A stretch of 64,000 bases of DNA. Origin: Candidatus Brocadia pituitae. Lineage in GTDB: Bacteria > Planctomycetota > Brocadiia > Brocadiales > Brocadiaceae. Below the pieces are notes generated by a model. That model was not told where the DNA came from. It ran no database searches and was given only the letters and a program-made list of their open reading frames with translations. Both the position numbers and the translations under genes were made by a program. Below are positions 44,057-53,304 of the stretch, in pieces. The stretch lies in the NCBI GenBank assembly GCA_017347445.1, contig AP021856.1, positions 2,488,613-2,552,612 of the forward strand, given 5' to 3'. Each line of letters starts with the position of its first letter. The first letter of the stretch is position 1.

Positions 44057-44398
44057 TGCATTACCTGAAATCTGGAAATAACTCCTTATGCCCGGAATAA
44101 AATATTGTTAAAACAATCGTTTGTTAAGGCCAACGTTGATCTTTTTTCTCTGTGTTCATAATACAAACTTCCAAATTATTATAGCATCCATAATACATTA
44201 GGTAATTTAGGCCTATAATAATATTTATTATACATTTATCAAATAAATTTTATTGTATGATGTTAAGGTTAATAAAGCTATTAAACGATAGTAAAACATA
44301 TACATCCGCTGGCATAATTATTCCTTACAGATGTTAATTGACCGTAGATAGATGATGTTGTTACTATGCTTGCGCAAGGAGTATACGGGAAATCATTT
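44057..44398. other. AT-rich intergenic region
   Basis: About 340 AT-rich bases with no gene, no clear terminator and no recognisable repeat. Confidence 0.35.
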
Positions 44399-44665
44399 TC
44401 AATTAGGGTATTCTTTCTTCAAAGGGTATTTTTCTGGATTTTCAAGATTATCTATTTCTAAATCGATATCCAAATCATGCCAGTATAAATGATATTCATG
44501 AAGTAATTGAACATTTTGTATAGATTTTACGGTTTGATCTTTAAAACAAGGAAATTCCTTATAACTGAGGAAGTATTCTTTTCCTTTTACAAAAAGCCAT
44601 ATACCAAAAGGAGTAATATTTTCAATGCTTACCGAAATATCTTTGCCACGCTTCAATAATCTCAT
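44399..44665 (-). CDS. DUF2442 small protein
   Basis: An 88-residue protein with DUF2442 features: SIENITPFGIWLFVKGKEYF, a middle YKEFPCF and the closing YHLYWHDLDIDLEIDNL, which matches the HW-x-DLDxDL ending of the family. DUF2442 genes often follow DUF4160 genes as apparent toxin-antitoxin-like pairs. Its start ATG lies inside the end of the DUF4160 pseudogene in another frame, so the two were translationally coupled. Confidence 0.75.
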   Translation of the reverse strand: MRLLKRGKDISVSIENITPFGIWLFVKGKEYFLSYKEFPCFKDQTVKSIQNVQLLHEYHLYWHDLDIDLEIDNLENPEKYPLKKEYPN

Positions 44666-44864
44666 ATTTATGCCTCTCGATAATTTTTTGAATCTCGTTT
44701 AATTTTTGTGAGTTTAACCTATGGTATATTGCTAAAGCTATCATGGGCTCCAATCAAAATTTTGCTTCTCCATTCTCGCATGTCACATGAACATGAATTC
44801 GTTTTTCTTCGTTTGAATGAAAATAAAATCTATATCATTTTTCTCTGAATATTGTGGGGCTCAT
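44622..44864 (-). pseudogene. DUF4160 gene interrupted by two in-frame TGA codons
   Basis: From ATG at 44864 the frame reads MSPTIFREK*YRFYFHSNEE, then KRIHVHVTCENGEAKF*LEP and ends ...HKYEIIEAWQRYFGKH with a TGA at 44624-44622. This is a full-length DUF4160 protein of 80 codons, with stops at codons 10 and 37. At codon 37 the family has Trp (EAKFW), so TGG became TGA; at codon 10 Gly is common. There is no frameshift. The downstream DUF2442 partner is intact. Confidence 0.7.
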
Positions 44865-44917
44865 GCTCCTGCAATGTACAAAATTAATTTCTTTTTTCAA
44901 CATAAAAGATTGTAAAC

Positions 44918-45352
44918 ATGCCAGCAGAATTCTGGGTCTTTTTCTGGCTTAATCGCTACCTCATGAACCTTATCCCCCTCATCGCTGCAACCATCATTAA
45001 AGATTGGGCACACGAAAAGGGTTTTCTTCCCGGTGTCTTTCTTGCCATCCACACCTTTGGCAGAGACCTTAAAAGAAACATCCACATCCATCTCTCCACC
45101 ACAGCCGGTGGACTTTCCTCCTGCCACATCCCTGATAAAAACTTCAGAAACATACGTTACTATGGATTCTTATCACACAAACTCCGAGGGAAACTCTTAC
45201 CAAGAGAGGCACGTCTTCTAGAGACCAGAAATGCCGGCGATCCCGTCTGTTCTGTCAAAGAAGAGTGCGATATCTGTCACATTGGCTCCATGATCCCAGT
45301 ACACTATACTGAACTGACAAACAAGGAAAAACGTATCTTTTCCATGAGGTAA
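44918..45352 (+). pseudogene. Internally deleted IS91-like transposase remnant
   Basis: A 144-codon frame in which FLPGVFLAIHTFGRDLKRNI followed by HIHLSTTAGGLS matches the catalytic-region HUH/Y2-type segment of IS91 family transposases, and HIPDKNFRNIRYYGFLSHKL plus RGKLLP matches the C-terminal segment. The roughly 100 residues normally between these, and the N-terminal zinc domain and C-terminus, are missing. No IS91 ori or ter ends were recognised. Confidence 0.65.
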
Positions 45353-45449
45353 CACCAAAAATCAAAAACCTTGACCCAAATACCGTTACAAAAGGCATCT
45401 TCGGTACTCATTTTTTCCGGGATTGAAATTCCTATACTTTGAGATAGTC

Positions 45450-45502
45450 GCAGGCTTGCAGCTCATTCCCAAACAGAGTTTGGGAATGAGCTGCAAGCCT
45501 GC
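45450..45502. repeat. Perfect hairpin with 25-bp arms and 3-base loop
   Basis: Arms 45450-45474 (starting GCAGGCTTGCAGCTC) and 45478-45502 are exact reverse complements around AGA. It lies about 100 bases behind the IS91 remnant and 150 bases before the nitroreductase. No T-run follows (ATAAATAAAATG), so it is not a standard terminator; it could still end transcription in both directions or be an element end. Confidence 0.75.
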
Positions 45503-45654
45503 ATAAATAAAATGACACCCCTCTGGTAATAAAAACCTTGAAATTTCAACTGGTTTATGAAATAATTTACCAAATTTAGATCAGAACGGCTTTCCTGCAG
45601 AATGGAAAAGGCTAATCATAGCATCTTACACAGCATTGACGTAAGAGGGTGATA

Positions 45655-46296
45655 ATGCACCATATGGATGTCAAAGAAGCTATTCAAAAACGGCGAAGTA
45701 TCAGAAGATTCACATCTGACCCTGTACCTGATGAGTTGATAGCGCAGCTCCTCGAGAGCGCAAGGCTTGCCCCGTCAGGTTCCAACACGCAACCCTGGAG
45801 ATTTATTGTAGTAAAAGACGCCGAAACAAGAAAAAAACTACAATTGGCCTCGCATCATCAACGACATGTCGGGCAAGCGCCTGTCATTATTGCCTGTTGC
45901 GCAGACATAAAGGCATTTGGAGAATTCCCAAAACGAATTGATGAACTTATTGATGCCGGCGCACTCCCTGCAAAAACCCGCGAGGTCTTTGTCCCTTCAT
46001 TAAAAAAGGGCGGAATAAGCGCCGACATGAAATGGCATCTGCTTATTGCCGCTACGGGAAATGCGGATATTGCCATTGAACATATCGTTCTTCACGCTGT
46101 AGAATTGGGGTTGGGAACGTGCTGGGTCAGATGGTTCGATGACAATAAAGTGAAAGAGATACTTGAAATTCCGGACCATGTCGAAATTATTGCCCTGCTC
46201 CCGTTAGGATACCCTGCTGAAGAGCCACCGCAAAGACCACGATTTACTCTTGAGAAGATTGTTTCTTACGAAAAATATGGAAATCAAAAAATTTAA
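45655..46296 (+). CDS. Nitroreductase-family flavoprotein
   Basis: A roughly 213-residue FMN-dependent oxidoreductase of the nitroreductase superfamily. The FMN-binding N-terminus is clear (AIQKRRSIRRFTSDPVP, RLAPSGSNTQPWRFIVV), as is the C-terminal GLGTCWVRWFDD and LPLGYPAEEPPQR. Substrates in this superfamily are diverse. The ATG at 45655 follows AAGAGGG; a GTG two codons upstream is possible. Its last 20 bases overlap the start of pyruvate carboxylase, so the two are co-transcribed. Confidence 0.9.
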   Translation: MHHMDVKEAIQKRRSIRRFTSDPVPDELIAQLLESARLAPSGSNTQPWRFIVVKDAETRKKLQLASHHQRHVGQAPVIIACCADIKAFGEFPKRIDELIDAGALPAKTREVFVPSLKKGGISADMKWHLLIAATGNADIAIEHIVLHAVELGLGTCWVRWFDDNKVKEILEIPDHVEIIALLPLGYPAEEPPQRPRFTLEKIVSYEKYGNQKI

Positions 46297-49200
46297 AAAG
46301 CTCCTTGTTGCCAACCGCAGTGAAATAGCAATCCGTGTCTGCCGGGCAGCATATGAAGTCGGCATACCAACGGTTGCAATATACTCCCATGAAGACCGCT
46401 TTGCGCTTCATCGGTTTAAGGCAGATGAAGCCTATCAGATCGGGAGGGGAAAAGACCCGGTAAAGGCATATTTGGATATCGATGGCATCATTCAACTGGC
46501 AATAGACAAGGGAGTGGATGCCATTCACCCCGGATACGGGTTTCTTTCTGAGAATGCTAACTTCGCCCGTGCCTGTGAAAAGGCAGGCATTACTTTCGTT
46601 GGCCCCCGTCCGGAGATTCTTGAGATGCTCGGCAACAAAACCTCAGCCAAAATAATTGCTGAGAAAGTAAAGGTACCCATACTGTCCGGCTGTAATCATC
46701 CCATAAAAGATCTTGATGAGGCCAAAGCTCTTTGCGATACTTTGGGCTATCCGGTTATTATCAAGGCTGCCCATGGCGGTGGCGGTCGCGGCATGCGCGT
46801 GGTTCGCAATGAATTAGATTTAAGCCGCCGTCTTCATGAAGCACAACGTGAATCCCTGACAGCTTTTGGTTCTGATGAGTGTTTCATAGAAAAATATGTT
46901 GAAAAAGCGCGTCATATTGAGGTGCAGATCCTTGGTGACAAATACAATAACATTGTACATCTCTTTGAACGTGATTGCTCGCTCCAGAGACGTCACCAAA
47001 AAGTTGTTGAGATTGCACCGGCGCAAAATCTTGAAGAAAACGTCAGACAGCGCATCTGTGATGCAGCCGTTAAAATATGTAAATCAGTTAATTATGATAA
47101 CGCAGGCACCGTTGAATTTCTTCTCGACACCGAAACAAATCAATTTTATTTTATCGAAATTAACCCCAGAATTCAGGTTGAGCATACCGTCACCGAAATT
47201 ATTACCGGCTTTGATCTGGTGAAAAGACAAATCCTTATCAGTGAAGGATTTCCTCTCAATTCTCCTGAAATCTCTATACCGAACCAGGAAGCGATTCAGA
47301 CACATGGCATTGCCTTTCAGTGCCGGATTACCACCGAAGACCCTTCCAACAAGTTTATTCCCGACTACGGCCGTATTCAGCATTACCGTTCTGCCGGAGG
47401 CATGGGTATCCGGCTTGACGCCGGCACTGCCTTCTCCGGAGCCCTGGTAACGCCCTACTACGATTCTATGCTGGTAAAAGTTACTGCTTATGGATCCTGT
47501 TTCGAAGAAACGATACGCCGCATGGACAGGGCGTTGCAGGAATTCAGGATTCGCGGCGTGAAAACCAATATTCCATTTCTCATTAATCTGATTAACCGCA
47601 AGGATTTCCATACCGGGAGATTCACGACACGTTTTATTGATGAAAATCATGATATCTTCCGCTTCGCAAGCCGCAGAGACCGCGCCTTCCGCATTATGCG
47701 TTTTATCGGAGATATTCTCGTAAACGGACACCCGTTTATTAAGGAACCTCCTAAAACGATTTGCCGCCGTGAAGCTCCTGTTCCCGCTGTTGACCGTAAA
47801 AAAGACAGACAGAAAGGCAGCCGTGATCTTCTTCTTGAAATGGGGCCTGCCAAATTTGTACAACACATCCTCAGGGAACAAAGGCTCCTGCTTACGGATA
47901 CTACCTTCCGCGATGCACATCAGTCTCTCCTGGCTACCCGTATGAGAACCGTGGATATGCTGAAAATAACCGAGGCCTACTCAAGAAATCACGCTGATTT
48001 CTTCTCACTGGAAATGTGGGGTGGGGCAACGTTTGACACCGCCATGAGATTTCTCTGGGAATGTCCCTGGGAACGCCTGCACCACATGCGCAAGCTAGCT
48101 CCCAACATCCTTTTCCAGATGCTGCTCAGGGCCTCGAATGGAGTAGGCTACACCAATTACCCCGACAACGTCGTCAGGGCATTCATTAAACAGTCTGCCG
48201 AAAGCGGCATAGATGTCTTCCGTGTTTTCGACTCACTCAACTGGGTTGAAAATATGAAAGTGGCAATGGATGCCGTACTGGAAACCCATGCCCTCTGTGA
48301 GGCGGCTATCTGTTACACCGGTGACATTCTCAATCCGAAGCGGAACAAATACACGCTGGATTATTATGTAAAAATGGCAAAACAACTGGAAGCACTTGGA
48401 GCCCACATCCTGGCAATCAAGGACATGGCCGGGCTCCTGAAGCCTTACGCAGCCTTTGAACTGGTGAGCGCCCTGAAATCTGAATTGAAGATCCCCATAC
48501 ACCTCCACACCCATGACACATCGGGAGGCCAGATCGCTACGCTCATCAAGGCAGCAGAGGCTGGCGTGGATATTGTTGATGTTGCCATAGGACCCTTTTC
48601 CGGGCTCACATCTCAACCCAATATGAATACCCTCGTGGAAATGATGCGTTTTCATGAACGAGACACGGGTATGGATTTCAAGGCACTCGGGTCACTCTCT
48701 GCTTACTGGGAAGTGGTCAGAGATTATTATGAAATATTTGAATCCATTCAAAAAGCTAGCACGGCAGAAGTTTATCACCACGAAATCCCCGGCGGACAAT
48801 TTACCAACCTTTTCCAGCAGGCACAATCTATGGGTTTGGCTCACCGCTGGCACGAAATCACCAACGTCTATGCAGACGTCAATAAGCTTTTTGGGGATAT
48901 TGTCAAAGTTACTCCCTCTTCGAAGGTCGTCGGAGATATGACCCTCTTTCTGGTAACGAATAACATCCCTGCACGGGATATTATCACCAATTCCAGAGAC
49001 ATTTCCTTCCCCACCTCTGTTGTAGAATTTTTTGAAGGCCGTCTTGGTCAGCCGACCGGAGGTTTCCCGCGTGAGGTACAGGAGAAAATTTTGCGCGGAG
49101 CTTCAGTTTCAACGGAAAGACCAGGCGCCAATCTATTGCCGGTGAATCTTGATGAAACCAGGGAAAATGTTGAAATGCGGATCTCAAGAGCAATTACCAA

Positions 49201-49726
49201 AGAAGATCTCATGTCTTATCTGATGTATCCCGATGTCTTCATTCAATATGCCGAGCACCGGAAGAAATATGACGATGTCTCTGTCATTCCTACGGACGTC
49301 TTCTTTTACGGTCTGCCTATGAACGAAGAGGTCTCTATTGAAATCGAGGAGGGAAAGACGTTGATTTTTAAACTGGTCGCCATAAGCCCGGTAAACGTGG
49401 AGGGAAACTGCACCGTCTTCTTTGAATATAACGGCCAGCCACGGGACGTAGTGATTGCCAATCACAAGGTGGCTACTTCAGTAGCCAAACGTCTTCAGGC
49501 AGAAGAAGAAAACGCGAAACATGTCGGGGCTCCTATGCCAGGCATGGTTGTCAGTGTGAAAGTAGCAGCTGGTGATAAAGTGAGTAAAAATGATCCGCTT
49601 CTCATTATGGAAGCCATGAAGATGGAGGCAACGGTGTATGCCGAACACGACGGCGTAATTAGCCAGGTTCTGGTGAAGGCAAAGGAGAGTGTCGTGGCAA
49701 GAGATCTCCTGATCGTCTACCAATGA
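46277..49726 (+). CDS. pyc: Pyruvate carboxylase (single-chain)
   Basis: Biotin enzyme that carboxylates pyruvate to oxaloacetate. About 1149 residues with all parts: biotin carboxylase (KLLVANRSEIAIRVCRAAYE, AAHGGGGRGMR, FIEINPRIQVEHTVTE), carboxyltransferase (LLLTDTTFRDAHQSLLATRM, FRVFDSLNWVENM, HLHTHDTSG), the tetramerisation region and a C-terminal biotinyl domain with the lysine in IMEAMKMEATV. I choose the ATG at 46277 since the frame upstream is shared with the nitroreductase. It would feed gluconeogenesis and the citric acid cycle in an autotroph. Confidence 0.96.
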   Translation: MEIKKFKKLLVANRSEIAIRVCRAAYEVGIPTVAIYSHEDRFALHRFKADEAYQIGRGKDPVKAYLDIDGIIQLAIDKGVDAIHPGYGFLSENANFARACEKAGITFVGPRPEILEMLGNKTSAKIIAEKVKVPILSGCNHPIKDLDEAKALCDTLGYPVIIKAAHGGGGRGMRVVRNELDLSRRLHEAQRESLTAFGSDECFIEKYVEKARHIEVQILGDKYNNIVHLFERDCSLQRRHQKVVEIAPAQNLEENVRQRICDAAVKICKSVNYDNAGTVEFLLDTETNQFYFIEINPRIQVEHTVTEIITGFDLVKRQILISEGFPLNSPEISIPNQEAIQTHGIAFQCRITTEDPSNKFIPDYGRIQHYRSAGGMGIRLDAGTAFSGALVTPYYDSMLVKVTAYGSCFEETIRRMDRALQEFRIRGVKTNIPFLINLINRKDFHTGRFTTRFIDENHDIFRFASRRDRAFRIMRFIGDILVNGHPFIKEPPKTICRREAPVPAVDRKKDRQKGSRDLLLEMGPAKFVQHILREQRLLLTDTTFRDAHQSLLATRMRTVDMLKITEAYSRNHADFFSLEMWGGATFDTAMRFLWECPWERLHHMRKLAPNILFQMLLRASNGVGYTNYPDNVVRAFIKQSAESGIDVFRVFDSLNWVENMKVAMDAVLETHALCEAAICYTGDILNPKRNKYTLDYYVKMAKQLEALGAHILAIKDMAGLLKPYAAFELVSALKSELKIPIHLHTHDTSGGQIATLIKAAEAGVDIVDVAIGPFSGLTSQPNMNTLVEMMRFHERDTGMDFKALGSLSAYWEVVRDYYEIFESIQKASTAEVYHHEIPGGQFTNLFQQAQSMGLAHRWHEITNVYADVNKLFGDIVKVTPSSKVVGDMTLFLVTNNIPARDIITNSRDISFPTSVVEFFEGRLGQPTGGFPREVQEKILRGASVSTERPGANLLPVNLDETRENVEMRISRAITKEDLMSYLMYPDVFIQYAEHRKKYDDVSVIPTDVFFYGLPMNEEVSIEIEEGKTLIFKLVAISPVNVEGNCTVFFEYNGQPRDVVIANHKVATSVAKRLQAEEENAKHVGAPMPGMVVSVKVAAGDKVSKNDPLLIMEAMKMEATVYAEHDGVISQVLVKAKESVVARDLLIVYQ

Positions 49727-49781
49727 CCACACATGAAATAACTTTATTAGCATGCTTTTTATTAAATATCATGCCGTATCT

Positions 49782-51854
49782 TTACCCCACACCTGTTTGA
49801 TGTTTGCTTGGCCACACCGGCACACAACTTTTTACGGGTAGCGTAAAAACGAAGGTACTTCCTTTTCCAAAGATACTTTTTACCCAAATCTTGCCACCGT
49901 GCAATTCAACCAGACGTTTTGTGAGTACCAAACCAAGTCCGGTGCCCTCATACTTCCGCGAAAATGAACTATCCACCTGAAGAAACGCCTTAAATAATTT
50001 ATCCATGTCTTCTTGCCGGATGCCAATGCCTGTGTCACCCACTGCGATCTGGACATGTTGATTGATAAGCTTTGCATTGATGGAAACCCTGCCATTCTCG
50101 GGTGTGAATTTAAAAGCATTCGATAACAAATTATGCATGATCTGTTGAAATTTTTCCTTATCCGCCGTTATCGGCGGCATATCCTTCTGGATATAAGCGC
50201 GTACCCGGATACATTTTTTGTGGAAAGCCCCTTCGATGGTATTCAACACCCCTTGTATGGTTTCTTCTATAGGAAACTCTTCATACTGAAGTTCTAATTT
50301 ACCAGCCTCAATCTTTGAAAGGTCCAGAATACCGTTAATCATGCCGAGGAGATGTTGCCCGCTACTGTGGATATCACTTACAAATTCTTTTTGATCCGTA
50401 CTAAGAGAACCGCTTACTTCGTCCCGTAAAACCTCGGCAAAACCGATAATGGCATTGAGCGGTGTGCGCAGTTCATGCGACATGGTTGCCAAAAACTCCG
50501 ATTTGAGTTTGTTCGCTTTTTCAAGTGCGACATTCGCCTTCTGAAGTTCGTCCGTCCTTTCTGTAACCCTTTTCTCCAGTAAGACGTTCAGGTCTTGAAG
50601 TCTGGTAATACGCATAAAATCTAGCCATGAAGCAACGTCTTCGTATTCGGTAACATTAAGTCCCCTTTTTTCTTCCTCCTGGCTTACCCGGATGCCTATG
50701 GTCTTCTTTAAGCACCAGAAAAAGAGCATGCCCAGACCGAATGACCACGCAAAGGCCACGCCGACACCAATCGCCTGAACGCCAAGCTGATGCGTGCGGT
50801 TACCATGTTCCACCAAAAACTTGGTTGTATCACCGAAAAGGGCAACACAAAGCGTCCCGATAGCGCCACCTACCCCATGAACCGCAACTGCAGAAACGGG
50901 ATCGTCTATCCTCAGCACCTTTTCAATGAAATCCTGGGCGAGGATTGACAGAATACCAGCAATAAGACCAATATAAACAGCACCATCGGGGTTTACCAGA
51001 TCTGACCCTGCGGTAACTGCCACTAAACCTGCCAATATTGACGTAAAGAGCTTACTGGCATTGATTTTCTTCTCTCTTACATAATTAAATATCAACGCCG
51101 ATACCCCGGCTGCAGCCGGAGATAGATTGGTATTGGTAATAACAAGCCCAATGTCTGCGCTTGCCTTGAGCAAACTGCCACCATTAAATCCAAACCAGCC
51201 AAACCAAAGGAAAAAGGTACCTATGGTAACTAACGGAATATTGTGGAGGCCCATTTGGTTAGAAGTACCGTCCGGATTGTATTTGCCAATTCTTGGACCC
51301 ACGACGATAGCCCCTGCCAGGGCAAACCATCCGCCAACAGAATGCACAATCGTAGAACCTGCAAAATCAATAAACCCCAATTTTTCCAGCCAGCCTGACT
51401 GTTCCGGGCAAAAGAGATGCCCCCATGCCCAATGACCAAAAACCGGGTAAATAATGCCGGTTACAAATACGACTGCGATAACATTGGAAATAAAATTTGA
51501 CCGCTCGGCAATAGCTCCTGTCAAGATGGTAGCAGCAGTAGCAGCAAAGACTAATTGAAAAAAGAAAAAACTATACGCTAAATTGTCCTGATGTAACATT
51601 ACTCCCAAGGCAAAGAAATGGTCTGTGCCTATCCAGCCGGAATAGCTTTTGCCAAACATTAATCCAAATCCCACGGTATAAAACACAAGGGAGGCTACCA
51701 GGGTAACCATGAGGTTTTTGATACAAACGCTGATGGCATTTTTGGATTGTGCAAATCCCGCCTCGTAAGAAGTAAAGCCAAGCTGCATGAAAAACACCAT
51801 GCAAGCCGCAGCCATAACCCAGATGTGATTCATATTTATTTGTATATTTTCCAT
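49782..51854 (-). CDS. Ammonium channel-histidine kinase fusion (Amt sensor kinase)
   Basis: A 690-residue fusion. Residues 1-410 form an Amt/Rh-type channel with 11 helices (QLGFTSYEAGFAQSKNAISV, GHWAWG, FAGSTIVHSVGGWFALAGA, VHGVGGAIGTL). A short coiled coil (about 430-470) leads to a dimerisation domain with the phospho-accepting His in ATMSHELRTPLNAIIGF and a kinase ATPase domain (NLLSNAFKFT, GDTGIGIRQEDM, GTGLGL). In the anammox bacterium Kuenenia a protein of this build (Ks-Amt5) is known to sense ammonium rather than transport it. No receiver domain or response regulator is adjacent. It lies 31 bases behind the PilZ protein gene. Confidence 0.95.
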   Translation of the reverse strand: MENIQINMNHIWVMAAACMVFFMQLGFTSYEAGFAQSKNAISVCIKNLMVTLVASLVFYTVGFGLMFGKSYSGWIGTDHFFALGVMLHQDNLAYSFFFFQLVFAATAATILTGAIAERSNFISNVIAVVFVTGIIYPVFGHWAWGHLFCPEQSGWLEKLGFIDFAGSTIVHSVGGWFALAGAIVVGPRIGKYNPDGTSNQMGLHNIPLVTIGTFFLWFGWFGFNGGSLLKASADIGLVITNTNLSPAAAGVSALIFNYVREKKINASKLFTSILAGLVAVTAGSDLVNPDGAVYIGLIAGILSILAQDFIEKVLRIDDPVSAVAVHGVGGAIGTLCVALFGDTTKFLVEHGNRTHQLGVQAIGVGVAFAWSFGLGMLFFWCLKKTIGIRVSQEEEKRGLNVTEYEDVASWLDFMRITRLQDLNVLLEKRVTERTDELQKANVALEKANKLKSEFLATMSHELRTPLNAIIGFAEVLRDEVSGSLSTDQKEFVSDIHSSGQHLLGMINGILDLSKIEAGKLELQYEEFPIEETIQGVLNTIEGAFHKKCIRVRAYIQKDMPPITADKEKFQQIMHNLLSNAFKFTPENGRVSINAKLINQHVQIAVGDTGIGIRQEDMDKLFKAFLQVDSSFSRKYEGTGLGLVLTKRLVELHGGKIWVKSIFGKGSTFVFTLPVKSCVPVWPSKHQTGVG

Positions 51855-51885
51855 GTCGAATATACTATCCGCAATGTTGTTATGA

Positions 51886-53304
51886 TCATGATGGGGACGA
51901 TATTATCATCCTGTCGATTTGGTTCGATTCATTCTGTCCCTCTTCTTCCGGAGCTCTTTGTAATCCAATAACCGGTTGAGACCCATTCGTTATCCGCCTG
52001 ATTACGAATTGCTTATTGTTCAGGAAATGATCTGCGATGAAATCTGCTACACGTGGTTCAATTGATGATTCACCTTGCAGCGTAACGACCTGCCCCTTGT
52101 CCCGTAGAAGATCCGCAGCCTCTACTTTCAAGGAAACGCCTTCGCGGGAATAATCACAAACAGAGGCTTTTATTATCGTTTTTCGATCCTGCAAACAGAC
52201 ATGTAACGACGGTTGTTTCCATTCCCATCTCTGACGGGGGAATTTGCGTTGATCGTTGCTATAGAGCGCATGACATTTAGACGCATGTAGCGCATCGAAA
52301 AGATATTTCAACCTTGAAGCATGGGAATCGATGATGTCTTTAACAATCCGATTACGGTCTGCTATACGAGACTCCATATGAAACAAATCCATACCTGACA
52401 TCAGCCACACCTTCTGGAAATGATCTTCGAGTATTTCAAAAGGTTTCCCGCTTTGCTGCATCTGATATTTAAATACCGGCATATGAGATCCGACGCACAG
52501 ATTCGACGAACGCTGGCTTGCGCTTCGCCCAAAGGTATATGGCTGAAAATAAGCCATATTATCAATAATCATAAGCCAGCCTGATGGATTTTGCGTATAA
52601 AATCTGACTGCAGATTCAATATCGGAATAGTTCTGAAGCCTGTCAAAAGTATGGGCAAAGTCGCTGTAGAGTCGCAGATGAAAGATAGGATCATCAGTTG
52701 ACAGTGTTTTTGTCCTGTCTGTATTGATTGTCTTTTCAACCTCATGAGCGGCGCTCTCAAAAAACGTACGGAAAACGGCAGTTTCCTGAAATACGTCGAG
52801 GAGAAGTATCTTGATATCGAGCCCCTTGGTTATCTTTTCGTTCAACGTGGAAAGCAATTCATCGAGATGGACATTTTCAGATAAGGTAATACCGAGAAGC
52901 CAAACCCGCTTTTCTGCCGTTTCAATGGCATCGTAGATATCACCTTTTACATCTTTACGGGAGCAATAGATATTCGTTAAACCGCAGAGGGCTGCCGATC
53001 CGATGAGCCGGTTGGTATGTTGCAGGGATTTCTCTAGAGAATTCCTGTTGTCATCGATCAGTTGGTGTGTGGCCTGAAGGGTTTCTTTTAAAATATTTCT
53101 GATATGCCCAAAGATTTCCCACCACAGATATGCATATTCCATAATGTGCACACACATTATGGCGCTGAAGACAAGAAGCAGATGCTTCACAATCTCAGGA
53201 ATATTGTGCCAGTAACGGGGTAACAGGATGTTCATAGTAACTGCGATAAAAAAGAATAAACACGCTATTACCATTCGAATAAACGGTCTCGGTCTTTCAT
53301 TCAT
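51886..53304 (-). CDS. Membrane-anchored protein with C-terminal PilZ-like domain
   Basis: A 472-residue protein. Two membrane helices (residues about 10-65) are followed by a coiled coil (about 70-100), a central alpha/beta domain (about 100-330, from KRVWLLGITLSENVHLDELL on) that recalls PLD-like or related nuclease folds without catalytic HKD, and a C-terminal domain with RKFPRQRWEW and CDYSREGVSL, which fits the RxxxR and D/NxSxxG motifs of c-di-GMP-binding PilZ domains. An excellent ribosome site (GGAGGTGATGATCT) precedes the ATG. Operon position before the Amt kinase suggests a link between ammonium sensing and c-di-GMP. Confidence 0.72.
   Translation of the reverse strand: MNERPRPFIRMVIACLFFFIAVTMNILLPRYWHNIPEIVKHLLLVFSAIMCVHIMEYAYLWWEIFGHIRNILKETLQATHQLIDDNRNSLEKSLQHTNRLIGSAALCGLTNIYCSRKDVKGDIYDAIETAEKRVWLLGITLSENVHLDELLSTLNEKITKGLDIKILLLDVFQETAVFRTFFESAAHEVEKTINTDRTKTLSTDDPIFHLRLYSDFAHTFDRLQNYSDIESAVRFYTQNPSGWLMIIDNMAYFQPYTFGRSASQRSSNLCVGSHMPVFKYQMQQSGKPFEILEDHFQKVWLMSGMDLFHMESRIADRNRIVKDIIDSHASRLKYLFDALHASKCHALYSNDQRKFPRQRWEWKQPSLHVCLQDRKTIIKASVCDYSREGVSLKVEAADLLRDKGQVVTLQGESSIEPRVADFIADHFLNNKQFVIRRITNGSQPVIGLQRAPEEEGQNESNQIDRMIISSPS

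Noticed and set aside
44897-45127. Minus-strand frame of 76 codons
   Set aside because: Shadow of the IS91-like transposase remnant on the opposite strand, which has family motifs.
47084-47920. 278-codon minus-strand frame inside pyruvate carboxylase
   Set aside because: Antisense shadow of a clearly coding gene; no own motifs or start signals.
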